Assembly: GCA_017450025.1 (NCBI GenBank)
Contig: JAFSYJ010000033.1
Coordinates: 49,152 to 113,151 of the forward strand
Source: Clostridia bacterium
Lineage (GTDB): Bacteria > Bacillota > Clostridia > UMGS1883 > UMGS1540
Reading direction: 5' to 3'
DNA: 64,000 nucleotides
How positions within the stretch are numbered: the first letter of the stretch is position 1; each line of letters starts with the position of its first letter. Below are positions 25,647 to 33,904 of this stretch, in pieces. Both the position numbers and the translations under genes were made by a program. The notes below the pieces were generated by a model. It worked only from the letters and a program-made list of their open reading frames with translations, had not been told where the DNA came from and made no database searches.

Positions 25647-26175
25647 ATATGATTCCCTTGCTTATTTTTCCGGCAGTAGCGTCGTCTTTTAAAGTCGCGA
25701 CGATTTCAAACGCAAAATCCAAAGCCGTACCCATTCCGCGCGATGTGATAAAGTTTGCGTCGTGCATCACGCTGTCAAACGATACATCTGCGCCTGTAAG
25801 ATACTTTTCAAACGACGGATAGCACACGGCTTTTTTGCCCTGCAAATACCCTGCGTTGCCCAAAATACGCGGAGCGGCGCATATAGCGCAGACAAGCAGG
25901 TCATTGTCAACCGCAAATTTTAAGATATCCTGCACCTTTGCGTCGTTTTCAAGGTTGTCAACGCCCGGCATACCGCCCGGCAAAACGATGGCGTCAAGCG
26001 CCGTCAGGTCAACCTCACCGATAAGAATATCAGCATTGACCGTAATACCGTGTGCGCCCGTTACTGCCTTTTCCTGCGACACGAGAGCGCAGGCAATTCC
26101 CGCACGCCTTAAAACATCGCACACCGTCAGGGCTTCGATTTCTTCAAATCCTTTTGCAAGCATTATATAGACCAT
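25624..26175 (-). CDS. DJ-1/PfpI (YajL/ThiJ) family protein
   Basis: This 183-residue flavodoxin-like protein has the nucleophile Cys in VCAICAAPRILG near residue 99, the acidic residue in KGFEEIEAL near 13, and IVLPGGMPG near 66. Family members are reported as chaperones, glyoxalase- or deglycase-like enzymes; the exact activity is debated. It follows the GNAT gene by 9 nt and overlaps the next gene by 23 nt. Confidence 0.9.
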   Translation of the reverse strand: MVYIMLAKGFEEIEALTVCDVLRRAGIACALVSQEKAVTGAHGITVNADILIGEVDLTALDAIVLPGGMPGVDNLENDAKVQDILKFAVDNDLLVCAICAAPRILGNAGYLQGKKAVCYPSFEKYLTGADVSFDSVMHDANFITSRGMGTALDFAFEIVATLKDDATAGKISKGIIYEQADNN

Positions 26176-26184
26176 AGCTTCCTC

Positions 26185-26988
26185 CTACACATACCCCAAA
26201 AAATTAAAATTGTTGTTGTAAACCCCGCTTAACACAAAATCAGGGTTCAGAATTTTCATCATTGTATGCGGACACAGCTTAATGTCAAAGCACTTTTCCG
26301 AAAACCTCGCCGCGCGCGCCAAATCGGTACGCAGCTTAAATCCGTAAGCTTCCTGCGAGGCGATAAAGCTGATTCCGTTTTCGTACCCTGCGCCCGTGTC
26401 AGCCGCAAGTTCGGGGATAATAATATCGCCGTCTTTAAAATAATAAAATATGTGAAACCCGTCGCCTTCAAAAAACTTTACACCTTCGGGCGCGAGGGCT
26501 TTTTTTATGTCTTCAAGCTCCTTTGCCGTTCTGTTCCAGTAAGCGTCATATTTGTTTTCCGTAACAACTTTGCTTTTGCCGATGTCCTGCGACTTGCCCG
26601 ACACTTCAATATAGTATGACGAAACCTCAAACCCGTCTTTTCTGTAAAAATCATACGAAAACGGAATCAAAACCGCTGCATCATAGCCGCTCTGCGTCAG
26701 TTCCTCAAGCGTTTCCGTCATAAGGCGCTTGTAATATCCGCGGTTGCGGTACGACGGCGAAGTCGCAACACCGCCGATATACGCCGCTTTATATTTTTTG
26801 CCGCCCTGACAAATTTCAATATCCTGCAAATGCAGACAGGAGACTATTTTGCCGCCGTCTTTTATTACGCGTACACAGTCTGTATCAAGAGCGCCGAAGT
26901 AAAAGTCCAAAAACTCTTTTGAGTCCTCATAAAAACAGTATTCCCAAAGCTCGCGCAAAGCCTTTAAATCGCTTTTTTCAGCCTTCAT
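26185..26988 (-). CDS. GNAT family N-acetyltransferase (Eis-like N-terminal half)
   Basis: This 267-residue protein carries one clear GNAT domain with the acetyl-CoA loop GGVATSPSYRNRGYYKRLM (about 72-90) and DFYRKDGFEVSS. The arrangement resembles the first domain of Eis-type acetyltransferases, with a degenerate C-terminal half. Substrate unknown. It starts 11 nt inside the DUF2156 gene with GGGGG upstream, so the two are likely coupled; both folds are GNAT-related. Confidence 0.85.
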   Translation of the reverse strand: MKAEKSDLKALRELWEYCFYEDSKEFLDFYFGALDTDCVRVIKDGGKIVSCLHLQDIEICQGGKKYKAAYIGGVATSPSYRNRGYYKRLMTETLEELTQSGYDAAVLIPFSYDFYRKDGFEVSSYYIEVSGKSQDIGKSKVVTENKYDAYWNRTAKELEDIKKALAPEGVKFFEGDGFHIFYYFKDGDIIIPELAADTGAGYENGISFIASQEAYGFKLRTDLARAARFSEKCFDIKLCPHTMMKILNPDFVLSGVYNNNFNFLGYV

Positions 26989-27838
26989 TTTTTCGTACCC
27001 CCGTATATTTTTTTACAAAATCCGCAGGGTGATAGCTCATTTTAGCTTGCCGCAGTCCTTCGATCCCCATATCTTCCTCGCGGTTTACAAAAGCTGTGCC
27101 GGCAAACTGATTTTCTATGAACAATTTATTGATTGCGGCATAGCTTCCGTTAAAGCGCGTATCCGCCTTTTCAAGATGTATAAGCGCCGTATCGGGGTTC
27201 ATATACTCACCCACCGTCACCGCCGCCGTCTCGCCGCCGACCGAAAGCATCGCGCCGCAAAGCTTTAAAGCTTCAAAGTTGTCAAAAAGCTTGTTTATCG
27301 AGATTATTTCTTCTTCCCTGTCGTCAATCCCCTCAACCTGTCCTAAAGCAAAATTCTTTGCGCGCGCAATATTATTTTGGGTTATCGGCTCGTATGTATA
27401 GTCATATTCCTTTATAAACGCGTTATAGTGGTTCTTCTTTGAGTGCAGCTTTTTGCCCGAAAGCGTTTTGAGCTTTTCGGTTTCGTACAGATATTCCCAC
27501 GAATCTCTGTCCTCCTCAATTTCAAAGCCGTAATTTTTTTCAAGATAATCTGCTTCATCAGGCAAAAGCTGTGAAAACACGCATTTTTCTCCCGACATTG
27601 CCAAAACCTTATTTATTGCGCCGTCTATATCGCCCTTTCCGCTCGGAAAAACAAAATAATCCTTGCCCTTATAGCTGCCGCGGATAAACAAAAATCCGTC
27701 CTCCTCGGCAAAGCTTATATTATATCCCGACTGCCATATAAAAAGGTTTGTAAAGTTTTTGTGCGACGCATTGGTATCAGGCGGAAAATACTTAATGATT
27801 CTCTCTCTGTCACCGATGTCCGCTCTTCTGAATTCCAT
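26978..27838 (-). CDS. DUF2156 protein (phosphatidylglycerol lysyltransferase C-terminal-like)
   Basis: This 286-residue protein has the DUF2156 pattern: LSGKKLHSKKNHYNAFIKEY near residues 128-147 and FVNREEDMGIEGLRQAKMSYHP near the C-terminus, a tandem GNAT fold related to the catalytic domain of MprF aminoacyl-phosphatidylglycerol synthases. It lacks MprF's membrane domain, so it is probably a soluble aminoacyl- or acyl-transferase of unknown substrate. The ribosome site (AGGTG) is modest. Linked tightly to the downstream GNAT gene. Confidence 0.85.
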   Translation of the reverse strand: MEFRRADIGDRERIIKYFPPDTNASHKNFTNLFIWQSGYNISFAEEDGFLFIRGSYKGKDYFVFPSGKGDIDGAINKVLAMSGEKCVFSQLLPDEADYLEKNYGFEIEEDRDSWEYLYETEKLKTLSGKKLHSKKNHYNAFIKEYDYTYEPITQNNIARAKNFALGQVEGIDDREEEIISINKLFDNFEALKLCGAMLSVGGETAAVTVGEYMNPDTALIHLEKADTRFNGSYAAINKLFIENQFAGTAFVNREEDMGIEGLRQAKMSYHPADFVKKYTGVRKNEG

Positions 27839-27846
27839 ATAAACAC

Positions 27847-28500
27847 CTATATTATTCCCGTTATTTCTTTATGAATTTCCTCTATTGAGCGTATTGTGCC
27901 GCCCTCGGCGCACATAATCTCGCTCCAGCCGCGTTTTTTTGCGACATAAACTGCGTTTTGGTAGCTCCGTTTCATATATTCGGGGTCTGCCTCGTGAATA
28001 TCGAGAGCCTCTTTACCCGTGATTTTGTTTGCCCTGCCGCTCATAAGGCGGCGTGCCGCATCGGGAGGCATATTCAGAAAAATCACCTTGTCGGGCTTTG
28101 GAAGTCCGAGCTTTACATATTCAAAATCCGAAACCCAATCGAGAAACGCTTCCTTTTCGGCTTCTGTCTTGAGCTTGGCGCATTGATGTATCATATTGCT
28201 TGTCGTATAGCGGTCAGCTATAACAGTTCCGCCGTTTTTAAGGAACTCTCCCCAATCGCGCTTGTATGATGCGTAGCGGTCAACGGCGTAAAAGCTTGAC
28301 GCTGCGTAAGGCGATACACTGTCCGCGCTTTTGCCGAACTCGCCCGACAGATACATTTTAACGAGCGCTGACGATGCGCTGTCATAGTCGGGAAAGGCAA
28401 TCTTGCGAACATTTTTGCCCTTTTGTTTCATATACTCATACAAAAGCTCCGTTTGAGTCTGCTTGCCGCTGGAGTCTGTACCTTCAAGCACTATAAACAT
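27847..28500 (-). CDS. tmk: Thymidylate kinase
   Basis: This 217-residue P-loop kinase converts dTMP to dTDP. It shows the Walker A motif EGTDSSGKQTQT (about 6-17), DRYTTSNMIHQ near 97, and LPKPDKVIFLNMPP near 133-146. It follows thyX by 14 bp, so de novo dTMP formation and its phosphorylation are co-transcribed. The lid region (MSGRANKITGKEALDIHE) resembles a long-lid variant common in Clostridia and archaea-like forms. Confidence 0.93.
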   Translation of the reverse strand: MFIVLEGTDSSGKQTQTELLYEYMKQKGKNVRKIAFPDYDSASSALVKMYLSGEFGKSADSVSPYAASSFYAVDRYASYKRDWGEFLKNGGTVIADRYTTSNMIHQCAKLKTEAEKEAFLDWVSDFEYVKLGLPKPDKVIFLNMPPDAARRLMSGRANKITGKEALDIHEADPEYMKRSYQNAVYVAKKRGWSEIMCAEGGTIRSIEEIHKEITGII

Positions 28501-28514
28501 AATTTAACCATTCC

Positions 28515-29273
28515 TCACTTCGCGTAGATACTGCGTTTTTCCGCCATTTTTCCGCATGACATTTTGCCCTCCGGACACGGCCCGAAGGCGCATGGCGGTC
28601 CCGCCTTTTTGAAAAGCGACGGAGCGGCCTCGCGCACCAAAAGATACATCTGATGGGCGAGCTCGCGAATTTCCCATTGGGCGCGGTTGCACAGGCGGTG
28701 GTCAAAAAAGTTTTTGAGACTGCGCGTGTTAAATGTTGCAACGAGCTTTGTCTCGCACGCGTTAGGCAAAACATAGCGTGCGTCTTCTATTGATTTTTTA
28801 GCGGCGAGGCGCTTTGCCTCCTTTTCGTCTTTGCCCTGTGCCATAAACTCTTTTATGTTCTTTTCCTTTAGTATCTCCGTAAGCTGTGTATATGCCTTGA
28901 GCGCGTCGTCCATACTCTTTTTGTATATCTTTATAGCTTCTTCATTTTCCGCTATCTGCGGAGGTGTTATGTATTCAAATGAGCCTTCTTCAACATAGCG
29001 CTGGCTCTTAACCGAATAGCTTGCAATCCTGTGTCTTGTGAGCTGTGCCAAAAGCGAGCGCGAAACGCCCTCAATGGCAAAAGTAAACGACACATGCTCG
29101 GTAGGACTGTCGTGACCGAGAGATGCGAGCATATCGAGGAATTTTTCTGTTTTTTCTTCTGTAAGCCCGTCCATAATGTTGCTTGCCGGGCTGTCCGAAT
29201 AGCACAGCTTTGCAGCAGCCGCGACTATCTTTTCGGGGTTGGGCGACACATTTAAAAGTGTAACTTTAAGCAT
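28515..29273 (-). CDS. thyX: Flavin-dependent thymidylate synthase
   Basis: This 252-residue enzyme makes dTMP from dUMP with methylene-THF, FAD and NADPH. The ThyX motif [15 protein letters not shown] (about 79-93) is intact and [21 protein letters not shown] supplies substrate contacts. The second of two close ATGs (29273) has the better 8-nt spacing to GGAGG. The C-terminus ([17 protein letters not shown]) has three cysteines, a possible metal site. The start overlaps the tagA-like stop. Confidence 0.95.
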   Translation of the reverse strand: MLKVTLLNVSPNPEKIVAAAAKLCYSDSPASNIMDGLTEEKTEKFLDMLASLGHDSPTEHVSFTFAIEGVSRSLLAQLTRHRIASYSVKSQRYVEEGSFEYITPPQIAENEEAIKIYKKSMDDALKAYTQLTEILKEKNIKEFMAQGKDEKEAKRLAAKKSIEDARYVLPNACETKLVATFNTRSLKNFFDHRLCNRAQWEIRELAHQMYLLVREAAPSLFKKAGPPCAFGPCPEGKMSCGKMAEKRSIYAK

Positions 29274-30000
29274 TTTCATTTCCTCCCTGTCTTTGTCCTT
29301 TAAAAAATACCGTCAGCGCAAACTTGGGTAAATCAAGCATTCTGATAAACCTTGACGGCTGGCATATTAGGCGGTAAAACCATTCGAGCCCCAGCTTTAT
29401 AAAAAATTCAGGCGCTCTTTTTGTATTGCCTGCCAAAACATCAACGCTTCCGCCTGCACCTATTATAAGGCACTTTGGCAAATCCCGGCGGTTTGCGTCT
29501 ATCCATTTTTCCTGATACGGCGCGCCGAGGCATACGAGCAAAATATCGGGTGATTTTTCGCAAATATCGGAAACTACGGGAGCTGTATCCTTGTGGTAGC
29601 CGTGTTCAAAACCTGCTATCTTTGTGCCATAGTCGCTTTTTATTTTTTCCGCCGCCTGTTCTGAAACCCCCCGCTTGCCGCCGAATATATATACGCTTTT
29701 GCCTTCGTCTGCGGCTTTTTTGAGGACGCGGCACACAAGGTCATACCCTGCGACTCTCTCGGGCACGGGCTTTTTTAGCATCTTTGACGCAATAACAACG
29801 CCAATGCCGTCAGGCACAACCATATCGGCTCTGTTTAAAATTGCGCCGTAGCCGGGGTTGCGGTAAGCCGCCATAATAATTTCGGGATTAGGCGTATAAA
29901 TAACGCCGCCGTTTTCCGTCATATTCCACGCACGCTCTTCTGCCTGCGCCATTGTGCAGCGGTCAACATTTATCCCCAAGACCGAAACAGTATCTCTCAT
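29266..30000 (-). CDS. WecG/TagA/CpsF family glycosyltransferase
   Basis: This 244-residue GT26 enzyme would add N-acetylmannosamine or a related sugar to a lipid-linked GlcNAc in wall polymers. Conserved blocks are [35 protein letters not shown] (containing the key Asp), [12 protein letters not shown], and [20 protein letters not shown]; the C-terminus is basic and hydrophobic for membrane contact. GGAGGGG is 7 nt before the ATG at 30000. It is the first gene of the 12-gene operon and far from the glycan locus at 1-13 kb. Confidence 0.92.
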   Translation of the reverse strand: MRDTVSVLGINVDRCTMAQAEERAWNMTENGGVIYTPNPEIIMAAYRNPGYGAILNRADMVVPDGIGVVIASKMLKKPVPERVAGYDLVCRVLKKAADEGKSVYIFGGKRGVSEQAAEKIKSDYGTKIAGFEHGYHKDTAPVVSDICEKSPDILLVCLGAPYQEKWIDANRRDLPKCLIIGAGGSVDVLAGNTKRAPEFFIKLGLEWFYRLICQPSRFIRMLDLPKFALTVFFKGQRQGGNENA

Positions 30001-30039
30001 TCGCACACCCCTCCGTTATTTTACAATTATACAGAGTAT

Positions 30040-30068
30040 AGTATATCACATTTTTTTTGAATACTCAA
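30040..30068 (-). promoter_or_regulatory. Sigma-A promoter of the tagA-thyX...proA operon
   Basis: On the minus strand TTGAGT (30068-30063), 17-bp spacer, TATACT (30045-30040). It is back to back with the promoter of the radical SAM unit, the -35 boxes being 7 bp apart. Confidence 0.65.
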
Positions 30069-30075
30069 CAATAGA

Positions 30076-30104
30076 TTGACAATTTTTTTCAAAAATAGTA
30101 TAAT
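30076..30104 (+). promoter_or_regulatory. Consensus sigma-A promoter of the radical SAM/mreB unit
   Basis: TTGACA (30076-30081), 17-bp spacer, TATAAT (30099-30104). Because the -35 itself is the first codon of the long frame, translation must start downstream, at TTG 30136. Confidence 0.85.
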
Positions 30105-30135
30105 TTTTATAGAATTTCTGAAAGGTTTGAATAAT

Positions 30136-31938
30136 TTGACAGATAAAATCGATAAAATACTTTTAAATGTTTCCAAGCCCACGCGTTATACGGGCGGAGA
30201 ACACGGCTCTTGCGTCAAGGACAAAAGCTCAGTTGATATCCGTTTTGCGTTCTGCTTCCCCGATTTGTACGAGGTCGGAATGAGCCACCTCGGACTGAGG
30301 ATTTTGTACCATATGATGAACGAACGCCCCGACACATACTGCGAGAGGGTTTTTTTGCCGTGGCCCGATATGATTGAGCAGATGAAAAGCGAAAATATCC
30401 CGCTCTTTACGCTTGAAACACACGACAGCGTTAAGGATTTTGACATTTTGGGCTTTACGCTGCAATACGAAATGTGCTACACAAATGTCCTGTCGGCTCT
30501 TGATTTGGCGGGTATTCCGCGCAGGAGTGCGGACAGGGGCGAAGCCGACCCCATTGTTTGTGCGGGTGGTCCTTGCGTATATAACCCCGAGCCGCTTTCG
30601 GATTTTATTGACTTTTTTCTGATAGGCGAGGGCGAGGAGCAGACAAACGAATACCTTGACACATACAAAAGGTGCAAGGCGCAAGGCCTATCGAGAAAAG
30701 AAACGATAAAAGAATTCTCAAAAATAAGCGGCGTATATGTTCCGTCATATTACGGGCAGACATACGACGGCGAGCGCATAGCCTCGTTTACGGCGGTTGA
30801 GAAAGGCGTGCCCGTAAAAATCAAAAAAAGAATAATCACAGACCTTGACAACACATTCTTCCCCGAAACTATCATAGTTCCTTACATGGAGATAGTTCAC
30901 GACAGAATAAACCTTGAGATTTTCCGCGGCTGTATAAGAGGCTGCCGCTTTTGCCAGGCAGGTCATGTTTACCGCCCCACAAGGCACAGAAGTCCCCAAA
31001 AGCTCGTAGAAATCGCAAAAAACTTGATCAAAAATTCGGGATATGACGAAATTGGGCTTTCGTCGCTTTCGTCAAGCGATTATCCGCATCTTGAGGAGCT
31101 TGTGGACAGCCTTCTTGAAATAACCGAAAAAAACAACATCAGCCTTTCTCTGCCGTCTTTACGAATTGACAACTTTTCGCTCTCGCTGATGAACAAGGTG
31201 CAAAAGGTACGCAAAACAGGACTGACATTTGCGCCCGAAGCAGGCACGCAGAGAATGAGAGATGTTATAAACAAGGGCATCACTGAAGAAGAAATTCTAA
31301 ACGGCGCTCAAATAGCACTGCGAAACGGCTACAAGAGTATAAAGCTTTACTTTATGATTGGCTTGCCGTATGAAGAAGCGGAGGACATTGAGGGCATACC
31401 TCTTCTCGCGCAAAAGATATTGACGAAAGGAGCCGGACAGTCTTTGACGGTCAGCGTTTCATCGTTTGTGCCAAAGCCGCACACGCCGTTTCAGTGGGCG
31501 CGACAGGATTCGCTCTCCGAGCTTGAGGCAAAGCAAAAAATCCTTTTGTCGCCCAAAATTTCGAGAAAAATAAAAATCAACTACCACACCTCGTCGCTGA
31601 GCGTTTTGGAAGGCGTTTTTGCGCGCGGCGACAGACGGCTTTGCAAGGTTTTGGAAAGGGCTGTCGATTTGGGCTGCATATTTGACGGCTGGAGCGAATA
31701 TTTTGCGCCTGACAAGTGGAACAAGGCTTTTGAGGACTGCGATGTAGATCCTGCAATCTTCACACGCGCACGCAGCTATGATGAAATTCTGCCGTGGGAT
31801 ATAATCGACTGCGGCGTTACAAAAAATCACCTGATGCGCGAGAACGAGGCCGCAAAAAAAGGCATCGTATCGCCGAACTGCCGCGCAAAATGCGCAGGCT
31901 GCGGCGCAGGAATCTGGAAAGCAGGTGAATGTGTATGA
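30136..31938 (+). CDS. B12-binding-type radical SAM protein (TIGR03960 family)
   Basis: This 600-residue radical SAM enzyme has an N-terminal cobalamin-binding-like domain (about 30-190), the cluster motif CIRGCRFCQAG (Cys-x3-Cys-x2-Cys near 280-287), FAPEAGTQRMRDVINK, and a Cys-rich tail CRAKCAGCGAG that may bind a second cluster. The start is inferred to be TTG with GAAAGG 10 nt upstream, about 25 nt after the expected transcript start. Family members sit next to a DUF2344 protein, as here (ATGA overlap). Role unknown; related families modify RNA. Confidence 0.88.
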   Translation: MTDKIDKILLNVSKPTRYTGGEHGSCVKDKSSVDIRFAFCFPDLYEVGMSHLGLRILYHMMNERPDTYCERVFLPWPDMIEQMKSENIPLFTLETHDSVKDFDILGFTLQYEMCYTNVLSALDLAGIPRRSADRGEADPIVCAGGPCVYNPEPLSDFIDFFLIGEGEEQTNEYLDTYKRCKAQGLSRKETIKEFSKISGVYVPSYYGQTYDGERIASFTAVEKGVPVKIKKRIITDLDNTFFPETIIVPYMEIVHDRINLEIFRGCIRGCRFCQAGHVYRPTRHRSPQKLVEIAKNLIKNSGYDEIGLSSLSSSDYPHLEELVDSLLEITEKNNISLSLPSLRIDNFSLSLMNKVQKVRKTGLTFAPEAGTQRMRDVINKGITEEEILNGAQIALRNGYKSIKLYFMIGLPYEEAEDIEGIPLLAQKILTKGAGQSLTVSVSSFVPKPHTPFQWARQDSLSELEAKQKILLSPKISRKIKINYHTSSLSVLEGVFARGDRRLCKVLERAVDLGCIFDGWSEYFAPDKWNKAFEDCDVDPAIFTRARSYDEILPWDIIDCGVTKNHLMRENEAAKKGIVSPNCRAKCAGCGAGIWKAGECV

Positions 31939-32546
31939 AGTATGTTGTGGAATTTGAAAAATCGGGTATCGCAAAATACATTTCACAGCTTGACTTTCAG
32001 CGTACCATATCACGCGCTATGAGACGCGCAAACCTACCTCTCGCGTATTCGCACGGATTTAATCCGCACCCGCAGCTTTCGTTTGCCGCACCGCTTGCTG
32101 TGGGTATTTCAAGCGAATGTGAGCTTTTTGAAGCCGAGCTGTACGAAGAAGCTGATGAAAATATTTTTTCGGAAAACTTAAATAATGCGCTCCCCGATTG
32201 CATAAGAATAATTAAGGTCAAAAAGGACAGCCTTAAAAATTGCCCTGTAAATGCAGGCGTCTATAAAGTTGAATGTGAAAACGCGCCCGATGCAAAAATC
32301 ATTGACATCTTTATGTCACGGGACACGATAGAAATGGACAAAAAGACAAAGGGCGGAATAAAACAGCTTGACATTAAGACGGATATTTTTGGGATTTCGG
32401 TAAATAATAATACAATAGAAATGACGCTTGCCGCAGGCTCGCAGAGAAATCTGCGCCCGTTCCTCGTAACAGACGCAATAAAAAAATATACAGGTCACGA
32501 CTGCGGTTATTGCAAGTATCACAGGGTAAAGCTTTTGAATATGTGA
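31935..32546 (+). CDS. DUF2344 / TIGR03936 radical SAM-associated protein
   Basis: This 203-residue partner protein begins MKYVVEFEKSGIAKYISQLDFQR and has YSHGFNPHPQLSFAAPLAVG near residue 40-59, both diagnostic of the family. The ATG at 31935 overlaps the radical SAM stop (ATGA). In some genomes the two are fused, implying a complex. In many Clostridia the next gene is ribonuclease G; here it is an MreB paralogue instead. Confidence 0.88.
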   Translation: MKYVVEFEKSGIAKYISQLDFQRTISRAMRRANLPLAYSHGFNPHPQLSFAAPLAVGISSECELFEAELYEEADENIFSENLNNALPDCIRIIKVKKDSLKNCPVNAGVYKVECENAPDAKIIDIFMSRDTIEMDKKTKGGIKQLDIKTDIFGISVNNNTIEMTLAAGSQRNLRPFLVTDAIKKYTGHDCGYCKYHRVKLLNM

Positions 32547-32559
32547 TAAAAGGAGTGGT

Positions 32560-33531
32560 ATGTTGTTCGGACAAGATATAGGAATTGATTTGGGTACGGC
32601 AACGGCGCTTATTTATATGCGCGGACACGGAATAGTCTTGCGCGAGCCGAGCGTTGTGGCAATAGACAAAGACACCGATACTGTCCAATGCGTCGGAGAA
32701 GACGCCCAGCGTATGATAGGCAGAACGCCCGGAAATATCGTGGCTGTCCGCCCCCTTCGTGAAGGCGTGATTTCCGACTACGATACAACAGAAAAAATGA
32801 TACGCCATTTTTTAAAAAAGGTCTCGGCTTCAAACTTTTTCAGACCGCGCGTTGTGGTTTGCGTGCCGAGTGGCGTTACGGAAGTTGAAAAGCGCGCGGT
32901 GGTAGACGCTTGTATTCAGGCAGGCGCAAAAAATGCAAGACTTGTCGAAGAACCCCTTGCCGCTGCAATCGGAGCAGGGATAGATGTATATGAGCCTTAC
33001 GGCTCAATGGTCGTTGACATCGGCGGCGGCACAACAGATGTTGCCGTTATCTCGCTTGGCGGCATAGTCGTCAGCAGCTCCGTCAAAATCGCCGGCGACG
33101 CGTTTGACGACCAAATAATAAAGTACATCAGAAAAAAACACAGCGTAGTCATCGGCGAGCGCACTGCCGAGGATATAAAAATAAAAATCGGCTGCGTCTA
33201 TCCGCGCGACATAAGCGAAAGTATGACAGTACGCGGCAGATGCATTTTAACGGGACTGCCCAAGAGCGTCGAGATCACATCAGGCGAAACGCTTGAGGCG
33301 CTTTCCGAGCCTGCCGCCGCCATTGTTGATACAGTACGCAGCGTTCTGGAGCGCACTCCGCCTGAGCTTGTCGGGGATATAAGCTCCTCGGGAATAGTTC
33401 TGACAGGCGGAGGAGCGTTGATTTACGGACTTGATACGCTTTTAAAAGAAGAAACAAAAATAGATGTGCGTGTTGCCGATGACGCGGTATCCTGCGTAGT
33501 AATAGGAACAGGCAAAATCCTCGAACAGTAG
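32560..33531 (+). CDS. MreB/Mbl-family actin-like protein
   Basis: This 323-residue actin-fold ATPase shows phosphate 1 (IGIDLGTATALIY), the connect motif region EEPLAAAIGAG, phosphate 2 (MVVDIGGGTTDVAVISLGG) and the adenosine motif VLTGGGALIYGLD. It would polymerise under the membrane and guide peptidoglycan synthesis. mreC and mreD are not adjacent, so it is more like a solitary Mbl/MreBH-type paralogue. It follows the radical SAM pair by 13 bp with AAAGGAG before the ATG, and a terminator follows it. Confidence 0.92.
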   Translation: MLFGQDIGIDLGTATALIYMRGHGIVLREPSVVAIDKDTDTVQCVGEDAQRMIGRTPGNIVAVRPLREGVISDYDTTEKMIRHFLKKVSASNFFRPRVVVCVPSGVTEVEKRAVVDACIQAGAKNARLVEEPLAAAIGAGIDVYEPYGSMVVDIGGGTTDVAVISLGGIVVSSSVKIAGDAFDDQIIKYIRKKHSVVIGERTAEDIKIKIGCVYPRDISESMTVRGRCILTGLPKSVEITSGETLEALSEPAAAIVDTVRSVLERTPPELVGDISSSGIVLTGGGALIYGLDTLLKEETKIDVRVADDAVSCVVIGTGKILEQ

Positions 33532-33613
33532 ATGGGATGTTAAAAAGCCCCAGAACGCAAAAGGCAAAAAGAATAGAATTTAAACCAATAAAAAAATTAA
33601 AACTGATTAATGA
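33532..33613 (+). repeat. Imperfect ~80-bp direct repeat, copy 1
   Basis: The stretch beginning GGGATGTTAAAAAGCCCC and containing AACGCAAAAGG recurs in degenerate form at 33766-33850 (GGGATGCTAAAAATCTCC, AACGCAAAAGG). Each copy is followed by a hairpin terminator. Short frames in both give similar Lys-rich peptides (MLKSPRTQKAKR and MLKISITQKEKK) but spacing to any ribosome site is poor, so coding is doubtful. Confidence 0.5.
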
Positions 33614-33646
33614 AAGGAAAACGAATTGCATTCGTTTTCCTTTTTT
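33614..33646 (+). terminator. Terminator after mreB
   Basis: AAGGAAAACGAAT and ATTCGTTTTCCTT form a perfect 13-bp stem around TGC, followed by TTTT. Confidence 0.85.
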
Positions 33647-33657
33647 AATATGCCTTT

Positions 33658-33745
33658 TGCTACGAATAAACTTCGCCTCTCGGCGTACCTTTGTACGCCT
33701 TCGGGTAACCCAAAGCTTACACTTTGGCTCAGTTTATCCGTTCTG
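33658..33745 (+). repeat. 88-nt structured dispersed repeat, copy A
   Basis: Runs from TGCTACGAATAAAC to TTATCCGTTCTG. It folds as an outer stem (ATAAACT with AGTTTAT), an inner hairpin (GGCGTAC with GTACGCC) and a second hairpin (CCAAAG with CTTTGG). An equal-length copy lies inverted at 41430-41517 with compensating changes in two stems. It is non-coding and lies between two terminators, so it fills most of the 370-bp gap between mreB and the EAL gene. Confidence 0.8.
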
Positions 33746-33765
33746 AAGCTTTTTCCCTATCCCAT

Positions 33766-33850
33766 CGAGGGGATGCTAAAAATCTCCATAACGCAAAAGG
33801 AAAAGAAAAATATTTCGGAAACACCTAAAATTAAATTAAAACTTGTTTAA
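33766..33850 (+). repeat. Imperfect ~80-bp direct repeat, copy 2
   Basis: Degenerate partner of 33532-33613; the two copies flank the 88-nt structured element. The best-conserved blocks are GGGATGnTAAAAA and AACGCAAAAGG. Confidence 0.5.
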
Positions 33851-33857
33851 AAAATAT

Positions 33858-33884
33858 AAGGGCGATTTAAAATCGCCCTTTTTC
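33858..33884 (-). terminator. Terminator of the EAL-domain gene
   Basis: AAGGGCGATTT and AAATCGCCCTT form an 11-bp stem with a one-base loop region, with A and T runs on the flanks; usable in both directions. It lies 20 bp beyond the gene stop at 33905. Confidence 0.75.
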
Positions 33885-33904
33885 TGTTCGTAATATACGC
33901 CGTT

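Noticed and set aside
33537..33848. Two short Lys-rich peptide frames in the repeats flanking the 88-nt element
   Set aside because: The first reads through a terminator and neither has a properly spaced ribosome site; more likely repeat DNA than genes.
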